37,944 nucleotides of DNA from a bacterium (GTDB lineage: Bacteria > Cyanobacteriota > Vampirovibrionia > Gastranaerophilales > Gastranaerophilaceae), in the NCBI GenBank assembly GCA_017942035.1, contig JAGAVG010000033.1, positions 1 to 37,944 on the forward strand, in the 5' to 3' direction. Numbering within the stretch: the stretch's first letter is position 1; each line of letters opens with the position of its first letter. Made by a program: the position numbers and the translations under genes. The notes beneath the pieces were generated by a model. It made no database searches, was not told the origin of the DNA, and was given only the letters and a program-made list of their open reading frames with translations. Of this stretch, positions 1 through 9,599 are shown one piece after another.

Positions 1-139
1 GCGCCATAACCTTCGGTTAACTCTACCGTTTCTAATCTCGCTGTCGCTTTCGGGTCTAGGTAGACGCCTGCACTTTGTGTCCCTTCCGACAGTGTTATTT
101 TATTATCACTACTTGAGTGGGGGGTACAATCCTCGGCAT
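1..139 (-). other. possible partial or frameshifted coding stretch running off the window edge
   Basis: The minus strand is open from base 146 to base 1. It reads as a protein-like sequence (…ITLSEGTQSAGVYLDPKA…) that is more GC-rich than the surroundings. That frame has no start codon, because a TAA lies just upstream. An ATG at 139 in the neighbouring frame gives a 14-residue peptide ending at TAA right after an AAAA run, and a -1 slip there would join the two frames. No ribosome binding site is visible. I do not recognise the protein; the stretch could be a frameshifted remnant, a sequencing indel, or chance. The plus frame over the same bases looks less protein-like. Confidence 0.25.
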
Positions 140-210
140 AGGTGTATTATTTTATATGGGGTTCTTTTTGTATATAATATATTACCTTTTGTAAATGTTT
201 TATTTTTAAA

Positions 211-242
211 TTGACCATGCCTTTTCTTTCATGGTGTAGAAT
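211..242 (+). promoter_or_regulatory. possible sigma70 promoter of nrdJ
   Basis: TTGACC at 211-216 and TAGAAT at 237-242 precede the ribonucleotide reductase gene. The 20-base spacer is longer than the usual 16-18, so this is a weak candidate. A TATATAATATATTA stretch at 171-184 is another AT-rich candidate further upstream. I see no clear cobalamin riboswitch (no B12-box-like sequence) in the 285 bases before the gene, although the enzyme is expected to need B12. Confidence 0.28.
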
Positions 243-285
243 AGTTTTAAGGATATTTTTTACTTATTAGAAACGGGAGGTTAAT

Positions 286-2277
286 GTGACAACAGTGGCT
301 CAAGATAAGCTTAATTTAACAGAAAATGCTATTAAAGTTTTGGAAAGAAGGTATTTAAAACGCGATAAGGATGGAAATTGCGTTGAAACTCCGGCTGACA
401 TGTTCAGACGTGTGGCTGATACAATTGCGGCAGGAGATTTGAAGTTTGGTAAATCTCAAGAGGAAGTTAAAAAACTTGCCGATAGATTTTATTCTGCTAT
501 TACAAACAGATATTTCATGCCGAATTCACCGACTTTAATGAATGCAGGACGCGAATTGGGTCAGTTGGCTGCTTGTTTCGTTCTTCCTGTTGAAGACAGT
601 CTTGAAGGTATTTTTGAAACTGTTAAAAATACTGCTTTGATTCACAAATCAGGCGGAGGAACAGGTTTTTCATTTTCAAGATTAAGACCTAAAAACAGCG
701 TTGTAAAATCTACAATGGGCGTATCATCAGGTCCGGTTTCATTTATGGAAGTTTTCAATGCCGCAACCGAAGCTGTTAAGCAGGGCGGAACCCGCCGCGG
801 CGCAAACATGGGTATTTTAAGAGTTGATCACCCTGATATTATCGATTTTATCAACTGTAAATCTGATAACAACAAATTGAATAACTTCAATATTTCCGTT
901 GCTATTACAGATAAATTTATGGAAGCTTATATTAACGGAACTGATTACGATTTGATTAATCCTATGAACGGTGAAGTTGCCGGCAAAATGAGCGCCAAAA
1001 AAATATTTGATATGATTGTTGACGGAGCTTGGAGAAACGGCGAACCGGGTATTGTATTTATTGACACTATGAATTCTGACAACCCGACACCATTAGTTGG
1101 CCCGATTGAATCTACAAACCCTTGCGGTGAAGTTCCGCTTCTTTCTTACGAGGCTTGTAATTTAGGCTCAATAAATCTTGGTCAGATGGTTGATGAAGTC
1201 GACGGAAAAGTTTCTGTTAACTGGGAAAGACTTGCTGAAACTACAAGAACAGCAATTCGTTTTCTTGATAACGTTATTGCGGTTAACAATTATCCGCTTC
1301 CGCAGATTTCTGAAATGGTTCAAAACAACAGAAAAATCGGTCTTGGTGTTATGGGCTGGGCTGATATGCTTATGAAAATGGGCATTTCATACAACTCGGA
1401 AGAAGGTACAAAACTTGCCGGTCAGGTTATGGAATTTATAGATTACGAATCAAAATGCGAATCTATTGAGCTTTCAAAAGAAAGAGGCAAATTCAACAAC
1501 TTTGCGGGAAGCATTTATGACGGAAAAGATTTCTTATATAATAAATATAAAGGAAAATCTGCCCGAATTATAAAAGACGAACAATGGAAAGATTTGGACG
1601 AACAGATTAAAAAATTCGGTATTAGAAACGCAACAACTACTTGTATTGCGCCGACCGGTACAATCTCAATGATTGCGGCGGCATCGGGCGGAGTTGAACC
1701 GTTGTTCGGACTTGTATTCTCAAGATTGATTATGGATGGAACTGAAATGCTCGAAATTAACCCTATTTTCAAAGATTATATGGTTAAAAGAGGCTTGTAC
1801 AGCGAAGATTTGATGAAAAAAATCGCTGTCGACGGTTCGGTAAAACATGTTGACGGTGTTTCAGATGAGATTAAGCACATCTTTGCGACAGCTCACGATG
1901 TTTCTCCATACTGGCATGTTAAAATGCAGGCCGCATTCCAGCTTCACACTGATAACGCTGTTTCAAAAACCGTTAACTTTGAAGAACATGCGACAAGAGA
2001 AGATATTGAAGAAGCATACATTCTGGCTTACAAAAACGGTTTGAAGGGTATTACTGTTTACAGAAATAATTCCCGTCAGTTCCAGCCAATGAACCTCGAT
2101 ACTAAAAAAGAAGAGAAAAAAGAAGAAATAGTTGAAGAAATTAAGGAAGAAAAGGTTGAGGATTACGCTCCGACAGGCGAGGTTAAAACTGTAAAATGCC
2201 CTGAATGCGGAACTGAAATTCAAATGGCTGAAGGATGTTTCATCTGCTTAAATTGCGGATACTCCGGATGTGCCTAG
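286..2277 (+). CDS. nrdJ: adenosylcobalamin-dependent (class II) ribonucleotide reductase
   Basis: This enzyme reduces ribonucleotides to deoxyribonucleotides in the cytosol, using a thiyl radical generated from coenzyme B12. The 663-residue protein has the ten-stranded barrel signatures: Cys97 in LAACF, NPCGE at 278-282, CNLGSINLG from 291, and PTGTISMIA from 456. A Lys/Glu-rich linker near 605-625 leads to a C-terminal cysteine cluster (C638, C641, C651, C654, C657, C662), the electron-shuttle/zinc-ribbon tail of bacterial NrdJ. The start is GTG at 286, five bases after GGGAGG (275-280); the ATG at 284 is out of frame. No radical-generating partner lies nearby, which fits class II. A strong hairpin terminator follows, so it is probably monocistronic. 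The enzyme does not itself need or fear oxygen. Confidence 0.95.
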   Translation: MTTVAQDKLNLTENAIKVLERRYLKRDKDGNCVETPADMFRRVADTIAAGDLKFGKSQEEVKKLADRFYSAITNRYFMPNSPTLMNAGRELGQLAACFVLPVEDSLEGIFETVKNTALIHKSGGGTGFSFSRLRPKNSVVKSTMGVSSGPVSFMEVFNAATEAVKQGGTRRGANMGILRVDHPDIIDFINCKSDNNKLNNFNISVAITDKFMEAYINGTDYDLINPMNGEVAGKMSAKKIFDMIVDGAWRNGEPGIVFIDTMNSDNPTPLVGPIESTNPCGEVPLLSYEACNLGSINLGQMVDEVDGKVSVNWERLAETTRTAIRFLDNVIAVNNYPLPQISEMVQNNRKIGLGVMGWADMLMKMGISYNSEEGTKLAGQVMEFIDYESKCESIELSKERGKFNNFAGSIYDGKDFLYNKYKGKSARIIKDEQWKDLDEQIKKFGIRNATTTCIAPTGTISMIAAASGGVEPLFGLVFSRLIMDGTEMLEINPIFKDYMVKRGLYSEDLMKKIAVDGSVKHVDGVSDEIKHIFATAHDVSPYWHVKMQAAFQLHTDNAVSKTVNFEEHATREDIEEAYILAYKNGLKGITVYRNNSRQFQPMNLDTKKEEKKEEIVEEIKEEKVEDYAPTGEVKTVKCPECGTEIQMAEGCFICLNCGYSGCA

Positions 2278-2304
2278 TCCGTTAAAGTTTTAAGAGGAGA
2301 GGGT

Positions 2305-2334
2305 AAAAGGACACATTTTTATATGTGTCCTTTT
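2305..2334 (+). terminator. intrinsic terminator after nrdJ
   Basis: A 12-base stem (AAAAGGACACAT pairing with ATGTGTCCTTTT) has a six-base loop, and its 3' arm ends in a T-tract. It lies 28 bases after the nrdJ stop. Confidence 0.8.
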
Positions 2335-2430
2335 ATGTAACAAATTTGTAACAATGTATGGCTTGCATAGCAAAAAAAAAAATCATCTGCTTTAAAATGA
2401 ATAACACAACAAAATGAAAGGTAGTTAGAT

Positions 2431-3096
2431 ATGATTAGTGGTATTAACATGACTCAACCGAACAGCGTGTCATTCCAAGGTCGTTTTTCAAATATGAAAG
2501 AACGCTACAATGATATGTCAAAAGGTGAAAAAGCTGCGGTGATTGCCGGAACAACAGCCGGTGCAGCTGCTATCACGGCTGGAATTATCGTAAGAAAAGA
2601 CATTAAAACTCTTTTCAAAACTGGAAACTTTAAACAGTTCTTCCACAACGCAGGTCAGACATTGAAAAAAGCCGCAGGCAATGTTTTTGAATTTCTCAAA
2701 CACCCGATTAAAGGTATAAAGAAAATGTTCGGTAAAAAGAAGTCTGAACCGATTACCTTATTTTCGAATAGACCGGAACATAGTAATGTAGCTAAAGAAA
2801 TGTTGAATGTGAAACGCCGTTGGATTACAGAAGATATCGTAAATGAAATGGATGCTGTAAATCGCAGAACTACACCGGAAGCTCATGCTAAAGTAGAAAA
2901 AGAATTGATTAAGATGTTTAATGAACAAACATCCATAATATCGAGAAAAGATTATTTTGAAGCTTTATTCAAAGATGCACAGGCAAGATTAGGCGAAGCT
3001 CAGCAAGCAAAACATCCAGATAACGCAAAAATTGATAAATTGTATAAAAAGGTACTAGCATATCAGGAACAGCTTTCACGTTGTAAACAATCATAA
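2431..3096 (+). CDS. unknown small basic protein with N-terminal SVSFQG motif
   Basis: I do not recognise this 221-residue protein. It begins with a short polar leader containing NSVSFQGRF. An Ala/Gly/Ile-rich stretch at about 33-55 (AAVIAGTTAGAAAITAGIIV) could cross a membrane. Lys-rich amphipathic sequence and a probable coiled-coil-forming C-terminal half (from about 160) follow. The start is ATG at 2431 with GAAAGG at 2416-2421 upstream. The N-terminal Phe-Gly motif resembles that of four other unknown proteins in this window (genes starting at 25990, 29305, 30910 and 37689), so it may be a lineage-specific targeting tag; that is inference. The gene is flanked by terminators and is probably transcribed alone. 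Confidence 0.75.
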   Translation: MISGINMTQPNSVSFQGRFSNMKERYNDMSKGEKAAVIAGTTAGAAAITAGIIVRKDIKTLFKTGNFKQFFHNAGQTLKKAAGNVFEFLKHPIKGIKKMFGKKKSEPITLFSNRPEHSNVAKEMLNVKRRWITEDIVNEMDAVNRRTTPEAHAKVEKELIKMFNEQTSIISRKDYFEALFKDAQARLGEAQQAKHPDNAKIDKLYKKVLAYQEQLSRCKQS

Positions 3097-3114
3097 TCTA
3101 AATTATATATAAAT

Positions 3115-3147
3115 AAAAAGCCGCTCAAAATTTTGGGCGGCTTTTTT
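3115..3147. terminator. bidirectional intrinsic terminator
   Basis: AAAAAGCCGCTC pairs with GGGCGGCTTTTT around an AAAATTTT centre, with a T-tract on both strands. It sits between the convergent unknown gene (plus) and rnhA (minus) and can serve both. Confidence 0.85.
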
Positions 3148-3165
3148 AATATCAAAAAATAAAAT

Positions 3166-3651
3166 TTATCCTAAATCGTCTTCTAAAAGATTTTTGACAT
3201 CATCGGCGGCTTTTGTTGCGAGTTCGTCACAGCGTTCGTTATAATGATGTCCGGCATGGCCTTTTACCCAGATGAATTCCACATCATGCGGCTTTTTGGC
3301 CTCAAGCAATCTTTTCCAGAGCGCAATATTTTTAACTGGTGATTTTGTGTTTAATTTCCAATTTTTGCTAATCCAGCCGTCAATCCATTTTTGATTAAAT
3401 GCGTCAACAACGTATTTAGAATCTGATTGGAGCGTTACTTTGCATGGTTTTTTCAAACTTTCAAGCCCGATAATAGCCCCTAAAAGTTCCATCCTGTTGT
3501 TTGTAGTAACCTTATATCCGCCCGAAAACTCTTTTTCATGAATATTTCCGGCTTTGTCTTCATATACAAGAATTGCTCCGTACCCGCCCCGTCCGGGGTT
3601 TCCGCGGGAGGCGCCGTCTGTGTAAAGTTTTACTTGAACTTTCTGTTCCAT
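3166..3651 (-). CDS. rnhA: ribonuclease HI
   Basis: This enzyme cuts the RNA strand of RNA-DNA hybrids, removing R-loops and replication primers. The 161-residue protein is the normal length for bacterial RNase HI. The metal-binding residues are in place: D12 in YTDGASRGNPG, E55 in NNRMEL, D77 in QSDSKYV, and D142 in NERCDELA. The Trp/Lys-rich handle region (GWISKNWKL, about 92-100) is also present. The VKGHAGH motif at 129-135 supplies the family's conserved loop histidine. The gene stands alone, ends at the shared bidirectional terminator, and is divergent from the ferritin-like gene. Confidence 0.95.
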   Translation of the reverse strand: MEQKVQVKLYTDGASRGNPGRGGYGAILVYEDKAGNIHEKEFSGGYKVTTNNRMELLGAIIGLESLKKPCKVTLQSDSKYVVDAFNQKWIDGWISKNWKLNTKSPVKNIALWKRLLEAKKPHDVEFIWVKGHAGHHYNERCDELATKAADDVKNLLEDDLG

Positions 3652-3759
3652 AAACTTATTTTAACATAAAAATTTTATTCTTTTATTTAGCCGGAATTCC
3701 TGATTAAAATATTTTCTTTTTTATTTTTAATAAGCTTGTTTATAAAGAAAGGAGTTGTT

Positions 3760-5055
3760 ATGACTTTTAATCCATTGAAGGAAAAAGGTATTCCTTTGGA
3801 AAAACAGGTGAGAACTTGGTGCGATATTGCAAAAAGAAAATTTAATAAAAACGATGTAGATTGTTACAGCAGAACGCGTCAGATTATGATGAACGGAATC
3901 GAGGTTGAGGCTTGGAATTTTAAACATGCATTTTCGAGATTTTCCGATGATGACGAGGTTAAAGAATTTTTAGCAGTAACTAAACGTATTGAAGATATGC
4001 AGCAGACAACAGTCAACTGGATGTCTCCGGAGGATCAGACAATATTGGAAACTACTCTGGGATATGAACAGGTTGCGGTTGATTTGACAGCATGGATGGC
4101 GCAGAATGAGCCGGATGATTATGTTAGAGAAACTTTTAATTTCGGACTTTTGGAAGATTTTGACCATTTGTACAGATACAGCCAGTGGGCATATCTTGAA
4201 CACGGAATAAATCCGAATGATATAGTTCAGGGAATGACAGATGTTATTCTCGGCCGGCCTACTCAAAATCACCACAATTGTAATATTATAAGACTTCGTA
4301 AATCTTATGATAAGAATAAAGCAACTCCTCAAACAAAAGTTAATATATTAACTCTTGTTTCAGCCGAACAGCAGACCCATAACTATTATGCAGAACACGG
4401 TATGGAATACGGCAACGAAAAAATTCGCACAACTTACGCCGAAATTAAAGATGTCGAAGAAGAACATGTTACGATGTATGAATCTTTGATGGATCCGAAC
4501 GAAAGCTTATACGAAAAACTCCTTCTTCACGAATTCACAGAGGTTTGCAACTATTATACATGTTATAAAGATGAACCGGATGAAATGCTAAAAGATGTTT
4601 GGGAAGAATTTTTAGCGGTTGAGTTGACTCACCTTCAACACGCGGCTGAAATTTTTGAAAAGCGTGAAAACCGTTCAGCCGAAGAAGTTATCGGAAATGA
4701 AATCGTTATTCCGAGCCACTTTGAATCTCAGCGAAGCTATGTGCGAAAAATTCTAGAAAAAGAAGTCGACAAACGTTTGACAGGTGATAAAGGGTTTGCA
4801 AAAATTTCAGAACTTCCGGCGGATTGGGCAAGTTATAAAATTCAGGAAATGTCAGGCAAAAACGGTGCTCCGACAGAAACTGCAATAAGAACTATAAAAC
4901 TTCAAAAAGGCAGAGATATAGTCCTTGCAGATGACAATCTTGCTAAAAAACAGCCGGAGCTTCTTGAGCGCGGTCTTGAGAAAAAATCTCAAGCTCCGAA
5001 TACGGTCACGGTTGAAGAGTATATAGAAATGAATGATAAAACTTTTGAATTTTAA
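3760..5055 (+). CDS. large ferritin-like (probable di-iron) protein, possibly two-bundle
   Basis: The 431-residue protein has spaced Glu and ExxH motifs typical of ferritin-like di-iron four-helix bundles. In the second half these are E203 (SAEQQTH), E233xxH236 (VEEEH), E258/E261 (LHEFTE) and E288xxH291 (VELTHLQH). A weaker similar set precedes them: E103 (GYEQ), D133xxH136 (LEDFDHL) and H171/H172. This suggests two bundles in tandem, the first perhaps with a partial site. The function is unknown; iron or peroxide handling, or an oxidase, is plausible. A TTG-initiated frame could begin at 3736, but ATG 3760 has a strong ribosome binding site (GAAAGGAG, 3747-3754) at five bases. It is monocistronic and divergent from rnhA. 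I know of no gene symbol. Confidence 0.7.
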   Translation: MTFNPLKEKGIPLEKQVRTWCDIAKRKFNKNDVDCYSRTRQIMMNGIEVEAWNFKHAFSRFSDDDEVKEFLAVTKRIEDMQQTTVNWMSPEDQTILETTLGYEQVAVDLTAWMAQNEPDDYVRETFNFGLLEDFDHLYRYSQWAYLEHGINPNDIVQGMTDVILGRPTQNHHNCNIIRLRKSYDKNKATPQTKVNILTLVSAEQQTHNYYAEHGMEYGNEKIRTTYAEIKDVEEEHVTMYESLMDPNESLYEKLLLHEFTEVCNYYTCYKDEPDEMLKDVWEEFLAVELTHLQHAAEIFEKRENRSAEEVIGNEIVIPSHFESQRSYVRKILEKEVDKRLTGDKGFAKISELPADWASYKIQEMSGKNGAPTETAIRTIKLQKGRDIVLADDNLAKKQPELLERGLEKKSQAPNTVTVEEYIEMNDKTFEF

Positions 5056-5070
5056 CTTTAAAATTATAAT

Positions 5071-5093
5071 CGGACGGCTTGAAAACCCGTCCG
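5071..5093 (+). terminator. weak hairpin after the ferritin-like gene
   Basis: CGGACGG pairs with CCGTCCG (nine-base loop) 16 bases after the stop. Only a short AATT follows rather than a T-tract, so it may be a weak or Rho-assisted terminator. Confidence 0.4.
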
Positions 5094-5106
5094 AATTCTA
5101 AATTAG

Positions 5107-5135
5107 TTGACATCACATGAAAAATATTTTATGAT
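5107..5135 (+). promoter_or_regulatory. sigma70 promoter of the RND efflux operon
   Basis: TTGACA at 5107-5112 and TATGAT at 5130-5135 are separated by exactly 17 bases. This is near consensus and lies 41 bases before the membrane fusion protein start. It is the best canonical promoter upstream of a protein gene in the window. Confidence 0.75.
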
Positions 5136-5175
5136 AATTGTAAATTTTTCTACATAAATAAGACTGGAGAGTGTG

Positions 5176-6348
5176 ATGAAAGTAAAAATTACGAGGAAAC
5201 AAGCGGCAATAATTATATTATTAGTAATTATTGTTCCGATTATTTATAACAAAACAGCCGGATATATTATGGGACTGCTTCAAAAGCGGGCAATGATGAT
5301 GCCGAAAGAAGTTGTTGTAGACAATCCCGGTCAGGCAGAAGAATTTATTACTGTTGAAGAAACCGGAAGGGTTGAGGCTAAATATTCTGTTGATGTTATA
5401 GCACGTGTTCCGGGATTTTTGATAAAAAAATATTTTAAAGAAGGCGACTTTGTTAAAAAAGGACAGAGTATTTTCCAGATTGACCCGCGCGAATATCAGA
5501 TAGATGTAAACAATGCAGCCGCTACCGTTAATCAGTACAAAGCGCTTTATGTAAATGCTCAGCAGGAATTAAACAGAGCAAATGCACTTGTAAAAGAAGA
5601 TTTGATAAGCCGTTCGGATGCGGATTCAAGTTTAGCTGCAAGAAATCAGAATAAAGCTTTGCTTGATTCAGCCCGTCAGCAGTTGGAACTAGCAAGAGTA
5701 AATTTGAGCTATACAACAATTAAATCCCCTATTGACGGTCGTATAGGTAAAATCAAGATTACCGAAGGTAACTATGTAACCGCAACTTCCGGTTCTCTCG
5801 TAAATATTTCGAGTACTGCACCGGTTTATGTTTCTTTTAGCTTGAAAAGCTCTGATTTTGTGAAACTTCTCCGCTCAAGTGATAAAAATTTGAAAGATGT
5901 GGAAGTTAAAGTTCAATTTGATGGCGGAAATTGGTATGACGAAATCGGAACGATTGATTTTGTAGATAACCAGATTGATAAAAATTCAGGCTCAATCGCT
6001 TTAAGAGCAGTGTTTGAAAATAAAAAAGGCTGGCTTGTTCCGGGTGATTATATGAAAGTTAAACTGGTTTCTCCTCAAAAAGTCAGCTATATGATAGTTC
6101 CGCAGGCGTCTACAAAAGGTGACGCGATGAGCGGATATTACGTATGGGCTGTGGATGGAAACAACAAGGCCGTAAGAAAAGATATTAAAGTTTCCGATAG
6201 TATTAATAATAATTGGATAGTTGAAGATGGCTTAAATAGTGATGATACGATTGTCGTATCCGGAATTCAGAATATTGCGACGGAAGGGCAAGTATTAAAA
6301 ATTATTGATAACGAAGAGTACACGAAAAAATTGAATGCAGGTAAATAA
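5176..6348 (+). CDS. RND efflux periplasmic adaptor (membrane fusion protein, HlyD/AcrA family)
   Basis: This protein bridges the inner-membrane pump and the outer-membrane channel of a tripartite exporter. The 390-residue product has an N-terminal membrane anchor (about 7-28, [12 protein letters not shown]) and no lipobox cysteine. It then has the split lipoyl/barrel-sandwich halves ([22 protein letters not shown] near 80-100 and [13 protein letters not shown] near 180), a helical hairpin between them (about 115-170), and a C-terminal beta-barrel and membrane-proximal domain. GTG 5173 and ATG 5176 are adjacent; I choose ATG because GGAG at 5166-5169 then lies six bases away. It is the first gene of a tightly coupled operon: its stop TAA shares one base with the ATG of the pump gene. 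The substrate cannot be told from sequence. Confidence 0.9.
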   Translation: MKVKITRKQAAIIILLVIIVPIIYNKTAGYIMGLLQKRAMMMPKEVVVDNPGQAEEFITVEETGRVEAKYSVDVIARVPGFLIKKYFKEGDFVKKGQSIFQIDPREYQIDVNNAAATVNQYKALYVNAQQELNRANALVKEDLISRSDADSSLAARNQNKALLDSARQQLELARVNLSYTTIKSPIDGRIGKIKITEGNYVTATSGSLVNISSTAPVYVSFSLKSSDFVKLLRSSDKNLKDVEVKVQFDGGNWYDEIGTIDFVDNQIDKNSGSIALRAVFENKKGWLVPGDYMKVKLVSPQKVSYMIVPQASTKGDAMSGYYVWAVDGNNKAVRKDIKVSDSINNNWIVEDGLNSDDTIVVSGIQNIATEGQVLKIIDNEEYTKKLNAGK

Positions 6349-9300
6349 TGAAAAAGATTTTTGATAAAGAAAAACTGTTCTTCTTTATAAGAAAACCAAG
6401 GTTTGCGCTCGTAATTTCTGTTTGTATTGTGATTATGGGTGTTGTTTCGGTGATGACATTGAAACAGGAGAATTATCCGGATGTAACTCCGCCTCAGGTT
6501 CAGGTTTCAGCCTCATATATGGGCGCGAGTGCCGAGGTTATTGAATCTTCAATTGCTACAGTTCTTGAAAATAAGCTAAATGGTGTCGAAAACCTTTCTT
6601 ATATGACTTCGACTTCTTATGACGGCAGCTACAAATTAACGTTGTATTTTAAAGTCGGAACAGATAAAAATATCAACTTGATGAATGTTCAAAACAGAAT
6701 TCAACAGGTGCAATCTCAACTGCCGGAAGAGGTTCAAAGAACGGGTGTAACTGCGGTAAGCCGAACTTCAGGTTCAGGAGCGCTTATTCTTAATATTTTC
6801 CCTAAATCCGGAAACTGGTCACAGCTTGACCTGACAAATTACGGTTCAATTTATGTTAAAGATGAGTTGAAACGTGTTGATGGTGTTGCAGATATTGATG
6901 TTTACGGTGCGGGCAATTATTCTATGAGAATATGGCTTGATCCTCAAAAAATGGCCGGATTAAATATTTCAACAAGTGAGATTAAGTCTGCAATTATTAA
7001 TCAAAACACTCAGGTTACGGCAGGTTCTCTGGGGGCATTACCTACGAATAATAAACAGGCTTTGCAAATAACTTTGAAAACTAAAGGCAGACTTGCAGAC
7101 GTTAGAGAATTTGAGAATATAATTTTGCGCTCTAATATGGATGGTACGAAAGTTAGATTAAAAGATGTCGCAAGGGTTGAACTCGGTGCAGAGTCTTATT
7201 CAAACCTTGGAAAAATTGACGGGAAACCTGCGGCTATGATTATGGTCTCTCAGCTTTCTGATGCCAATGTTTTAAATCTGTCAAGAGATATAAGAGCGAA
7301 AGTGGCGGAGTTAAACTCAAAACTCGATAACGGACTTGAAATTCAGGTTATTAAAGATGATGCCGAATATATTAGCGAATCAATGAAAGAAGTTAAATTC
7401 ACTATTCTTCTTACAGGTATAATTGTTGTAATGATAATCTTTTTATTCCTTGGAGACGGAATGGCAACTCTTGTTCCGTGTGTTACAATTCCGGTATCTT
7501 TAATCGGTACTTTCGCGGCATTAAAAGCTTTGAATATGAGTATAAACCTTTTATCTCTGTTTGCAATGGTGCTTGCGGTCGGAGTTGTTGTAGATGATGC
7601 GATTGTTGTTATCGAAAACGTTAAAAGACACCTTGAGGAAGGCAAATCCGCTATTATTGCAACCCAGCTCACGATGGAAGAAGTTGGTTCCTCACTTGTT
7701 GCTATGGCATTGGTTTTAATGGCGGTATTTGTTCCGATTATATTTATGGGTGGAATGACCGGTGTTATGTATAAACAATTTGCCGTTTGTATTGCGGTTT
7801 CTATTGCAATATCAGCGATTTGCGCCTTAACCCTTTCTCCTGCCATGTGTTCTCATTTCTTAGGACAAGAAAAAAAAGACAAAGAATCAGTATTACCTAG
7901 AAGAATTAAACATATTATTGACAGGATATGTAAAAGAACTTCTGTTATGGTTGAAGATTTTAATAAAGTCTTTACGAAAGTTGAAGATTTTTATATGGAA
8001 TTTGTTCATAAATTTGTATACGATAAAAAATTAACCGTAACTCTTTATGTCGGTCTTGTGGCATTAACCCTGTTGTGTTTCCGTGTAATATCAACCGGTT
8101 TTATTCCGGATGAAGATCAGGGAATTTTGCTTGCAAGTATAACCCTTCCGGATGGTGCATCTCTTTCAAGAACAGATGAAGTAGCTACAAGATTTATTGA
8201 ACAAATAAAAAATATTGAAGGGGTTGATGAGAAGAAAACTCTTGTTTTTGGTGGTACCGGAGCAACTAATAGCGCAACTGGTATTATAATGCTTGATGAT
8301 TACAATGAGAGAAAAATCGGAATTGTTGATTCGATAAAACGAAGATTTCAAGGTCGTCCGACAAATTTAAAACATGTGGAAATCTTAAATAAAATACGTC
8401 CTATTGCGGCGGCAACAAAAGAAGCTTCAATTGCAGTATTTTCACCGCCTGCGATTACGGGTATGAGTATGATGGGCGGATTTGAATTCCAGATGCTTTC
8501 TAAAGGTGAATATAGCGCTCAGGATCTTGAAAAATGGGCGAAAAATCTTATCGCCGCGGCAAATCAAGACCCGTCACTTTCAAGCGTTTACACAACTTAC
8601 CAGGCTAACGTTCCGCAATATACGCTGGAAATTGATTACGAAAAAGTTCTGGCGCAAAGCGTTGATTTACAGGAATTGTATTCAACATTATCCTCAATGC
8701 TCGGAACATATTACGTCAATGATTTCAATAAATATGACCGCGTATTTAAAGTTGAACTTCAAGCCGAAAGCAACTTTAGAGATACAGCGGCGGATTTGTC
8801 CGGAATTTATGTGAAAAATACTAACGGAGTTATGGTTCCGGTGTTGTCGATGGTTAAACTCGAACAGACAATTGGTACTGCTTCAATTTCCAGATATAAC
8901 CTTTATAAATCTGTTCAAATTCAAGGTCAGCAAGCTGCCGGAAAAAGTTCCGGTGATGCTATGAGTGCAATGGAAGCCGTTGCAAGAAAAGTTCTTCCGT
9001 CCGATATGACTTTCGACTGGTCAGGAACTTCCGCTCAAGAAAGAGAGGCCTCAGGACAAACGGCCGTTATTGTAGCAATGGCTTTGGTGTTTGTATATCT
9101 TTTCCTTGTTGCATTGTATGAAAGCTATACAATTCCGGTTGCCGTTCTTTTGATTTCTCCGATTGCGGCTTTAGGTGCTTTAATATTCCAGATGATGATT
9201 AACCAGTCATTTGATATTTATTCACAGGTTGGTATGATTACGCTAATCGGGCTTGCGGCAAAACAATCAATTTTGATTGTTGAATTTGCAAAAGAAGAAC

Positions 9301-9599
9301 ACGAAAAGAATGGGCTTTCGGTTCGAGAGGCTGCTATAAAAGCCGCAAAATTGCGTTTTAGAGCGATTATGATGACGGAATTAGCATTTATTATCGGTGT
9401 AATGCCGATGCTTTTTGCCTCAGGCGCCGGCGCAAATTCAAGAATTTCAGTCGGTTCAACCGTTTTTGGCGGAATGATTGCCGCCGCAACTTTAGGAGCT
9501 GTTTTGACACCAGCTTTCTATGTTGTAGTTCAGGAATTTGTGGATAGATTCCCTAAAAAAGAAATTACAGAAAAAGATTTGGAGCTTATAGAAAAATGA
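6348..9599 (+). CDS. RND efflux pump, inner-membrane transporter (AcrB/HAE1 type)
   Basis: A proton-driven exporter of 1083 residues, close to AcrB length. The first transmembrane helix is followed by a periplasmic domain beginning [14 protein letters not shown], the usual HAE1 sequence. The proton-relay pair D416-D417 is visible in [13 protein letters not shown], and an internal duplication gives a second set of helices (about 905-1060, with [14 protein letters not shown]). Porter loops such as [10 protein letters not shown] are recognisable. It overlaps the adaptor by one base and the channel gene by four (ATGA), so the three are translationally coupled. The HAE1 style suggests drug, dye or amphiphile export rather than metal export, but the substrate is not determined. 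Nothing is truncated. Confidence 0.95.
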   Translation: MKKIFDKEKLFFFIRKPRFALVISVCIVIMGVVSVMTLKQENYPDVTPPQVQVSASYMGASAEVIESSIATVLENKLNGVENLSYMTSTSYDGSYKLTLYFKVGTDKNINLMNVQNRIQQVQSQLPEEVQRTGVTAVSRTSGSGALILNIFPKSGNWSQLDLTNYGSIYVKDELKRVDGVADIDVYGAGNYSMRIWLDPQKMAGLNISTSEIKSAIINQNTQVTAGSLGALPTNNKQALQITLKTKGRLADVREFENIILRSNMDGTKVRLKDVARVELGAESYSNLGKIDGKPAAMIMVSQLSDANVLNLSRDIRAKVAELNSKLDNGLEIQVIKDDAEYISESMKEVKFTILLTGIIVVMIIFLFLGDGMATLVPCVTIPVSLIGTFAALKALNMSINLLSLFAMVLAVGVVVDDAIVVIENVKRHLEEGKSAIIATQLTMEEVGSSLVAMALVLMAVFVPIIFMGGMTGVMYKQFAVCIAVSIAISAICALTLSPAMCSHFLGQEKKDKESVLPRRIKHIIDRICKRTSVMVEDFNKVFTKVEDFYMEFVHKFVYDKKLTVTLYVGLVALTLLCFRVISTGFIPDEDQGILLASITLPDGASLSRTDEVATRFIEQIKNIEGVDEKKTLVFGGTGATNSATGIIMLDDYNERKIGIVDSIKRRFQGRPTNLKHVEILNKIRPIAAATKEASIAVFSPPAITGMSMMGGFEFQMLSKGEYSAQDLEKWAKNLIAAANQDPSLSSVYTTYQANVPQYTLEIDYEKVLAQSVDLQELYSTLSSMLGTYYVNDFNKYDRVFKVELQAESNFRDTAADLSGIYVKNTNGVMVPVLSMVKLEQTIGTASISRYNLYKSVQIQGQQAAGKSSGDAMSAMEAVARKVLPSDMTFDWSGTSAQEREASGQTAVIVAMALVFVYLFLVALYESYTIPVAVLLISPIAALGALIFQMMINQSFDIYSQVGMITLIGLAAKQSILIVEFAKEEHEKNGLSVREAAIKAAKLRFRAIMMTELAFIIGVMPMLFASGAGANSRISVGSTVFGGMIAAATLGAVLTPAFYVVVQEFVDRFPKKEITEKDLELIEK

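Noticed and set aside
1-260. tmRNA, RNase P RNA, 6S RNA or B12 riboswitch before nrdJ
   Set aside because: I checked both strands for the conserved cores of these RNAs and found none. A riboswitch would have been expected for a B12 enzyme but is not recognisable.
3736-3762. Upstream TTG start for the ferritin-like gene
   Set aside because: The strong ribosome binding site at 3747-3754 would lie inside the coding sequence and points to ATG 3760.
7343-7846. Long minus-strand frame inside the RND pump gene
   Set aside because: It is an antisense shadow of a strongly conserved pump gene, with no ribosome binding site.
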